From an uncultured Pelagibacteraceae bacterium (lineage in GTDB: Bacteria > Pseudomonadota > Alphaproteobacteria > Pelagibacterales > Pelagibacteraceae): DNA of 64,000 nt. The translations under genes were made by a program, and so were the position numbers. The notes below the pieces were generated by a model, which was given only the letters and a program-made list of their open reading frames with translations, did no database searches and was not told the origin of the DNA. The stretch spans positions 1 to 64,000 of the forward strand of contig CACHPE010000005.1 in the NCBI GenBank assembly GCA_902581605.1. The letters run 5' to 3'. Shown in pieces: positions 63,677-64,000 of the stretch. The stretch's first letter is position 1. Each line of letters starts with the position of its first letter.

Positions 63677-64000
63677 GTGAAAATAACTTCTATTAAAAGT
63701 CATGTACTTAAATATGAGTTAGAAAAAGAACTTGGATACTCACAACAATATTACAAATATCGCACAGCTCATCTAGTTGAAGTCCAAACAGATGAAGGCA
63801 TAACGGGTTGGGGTGAGTGTTTTGGCCCTGGAAATATAGCCCTAGCAAACAAGTATATTGTTGAAAAAGTTATTCAGCCTTTGGTAATTGGCGAAGACCC
63901 TTTAAACAAAGAGTATATCTGGCAAAAAGTTTACAATCTTTTAAGAGATAGTGGTCAAAAAGGGATGCCGATACAAGCTTTATCAGGAGTAGATATAGCT
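63677..64000 (+). CDS. Enolase-superfamily sugar-acid dehydratase, N-terminal part (cut by window end)
   Basis: GTG start at 63677, 7 nt after the FAH gene; 108 codons lie in the window. KITSIKSHVLKYEL, AHLVEVQTDEGITGWGECFG and IGEDPLNKEYIWQKVYNLLRDSGQKGMP are the N-terminal capping domain of mandelate racemase/muconate lactonising-type enzymes, then IQALSGVDIA begins the barrel. The catalytic residues lie outside. Probably a fuconate/galactonate-type dehydratase from context. Confidence 0.88.
   Translation, partial: MKITSIKSHVLKYELEKELGYSQQYYKYRTAHLVEVQTDEGITGWGECFGPGNIALANKYIVEKVIQPLVIGEDPLNKEYIWQKVYNLLRDSGQKGMPIQALSGVDIA

Noticed and set aside
1-64000. tRNA, rRNA, CRISPR arrays, insertion sequences or phage genes
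   Set aside because: Looked for cloverleaf-like sequence, repeated spacer patterns, transposase motifs and terminal repeats; none was convincing. This was by eye, so a covariance-model scan would be decisive for RNAs.

Overview
The window is AT-rich (roughly 30% GC), almost wall-to-wall coding, with many 1-8 nt gene overlaps, few intergenic gaps and no insertion sequences, phage genes, CRISPR arrays, tRNA or rRNA genes that I could find. Together with the gene content (heterotetrameric sarcosine oxidase, BhmT, dimethylglycine-dehydrogenase-like flavoproteins, Fur-type iron transport, TRAP uptake) this points strongly to a streamlined marine alphaproteobacterium of the SAR11 / Candidatus Pelagibacter group. 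This assignment comes from reading content and composition, not from a database search.

Layout. 1-7.3 kb: the end of a glutamine amidotransferase, then formate-THF ligase (fhs) divergent from soxBDAG (sarcosine to glycine plus methylene-THF). 7.3-12.3 kb: housekeeping and accessory genes (EamA exporter, two unknowns, Asp/Glu racemase, cold-shock protein, purEK with a GNAT). 12.4-15.8 kb: an unusual module of an M19 dipeptidase homologue lacking part of its metal site, an unknown 553-aa protein, a DUF3726-like protein and a 55-aa double-CxxC protein. 15.8-20.6 kb (minus): a 34-aa membrane peptide plus Yip1-like protein, and a betaine/DMSP-type importer (binding protein and permease, no ATPase) joined to a MetF-like reductase and a DmdA/GcvT-like demethylase.

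20.9-34.1 kb (plus): one long operon-like run: Rieske oxygenase, betaine-homocysteine methyltransferase, two SAM-methyltransferase-like proteins flanking an FAD/GcvT dehydrogenase, a DddP-like M24 protein, a small kinase, a small nucleotidyltransferase, a 2OG-Fe(II) oxygenase, enoyl-CoA hydratase, CoA-binding protein, a folate/biopterin-transporter-like carrier, a quinone reductase-like flavoprotein and a DUF4864 protein. 34.2-40 kb: dimethylglycine dehydrogenase followed by etfB, etfA and ETF:quinone oxidoreductase, which would pass electrons from the methyl oxidation to ubiquinone. 40-44 kb: DUF2237, 2OG oxygenase, hisI, folE, an AcuI-like reductase and a LysR regulator.

44.1-48.2 kb: a ferric-iron ABC transporter behind tandem Fur-like boxes. 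48.2-51.8 kb: AzlCD and a small redox group (ETHE1-like MBL protein, cytochrome c, DUF4396, cytochrome b561, cytochrome c-prime-like). 52-64 kb: a sugar-acid locus with UxaA, IlvD/Edd and enolase-superfamily dehydratases, several dehydrogenases, a FAH-family hydrolase and a DctPQM TRAP transporter; the last genes fit a 2-keto-3-deoxy-L-fuconate-type oxidative route.

The unifying theme is stripping methyl groups from betaine/DMSP-like osmolytes onto tetrahydrofolate. Four proteins with GcvT (THF-binding) domains, fhs, a MetF-like enzyme, folE (the GTP cyclohydrolase shared by folate synthesis), ETF and ETF-QO all lie within about 42 kb. The most promising undescribed elements are the degenerate-M19 module, the kinase-nucleotidyltransferase-oxygenase block next to the DddP-like gene, stable hairpins placed right after all three solute-binding-protein genes, the SD-masking leader of the Rieske-bhmT operon, and a 290-nt structured intergenic region.
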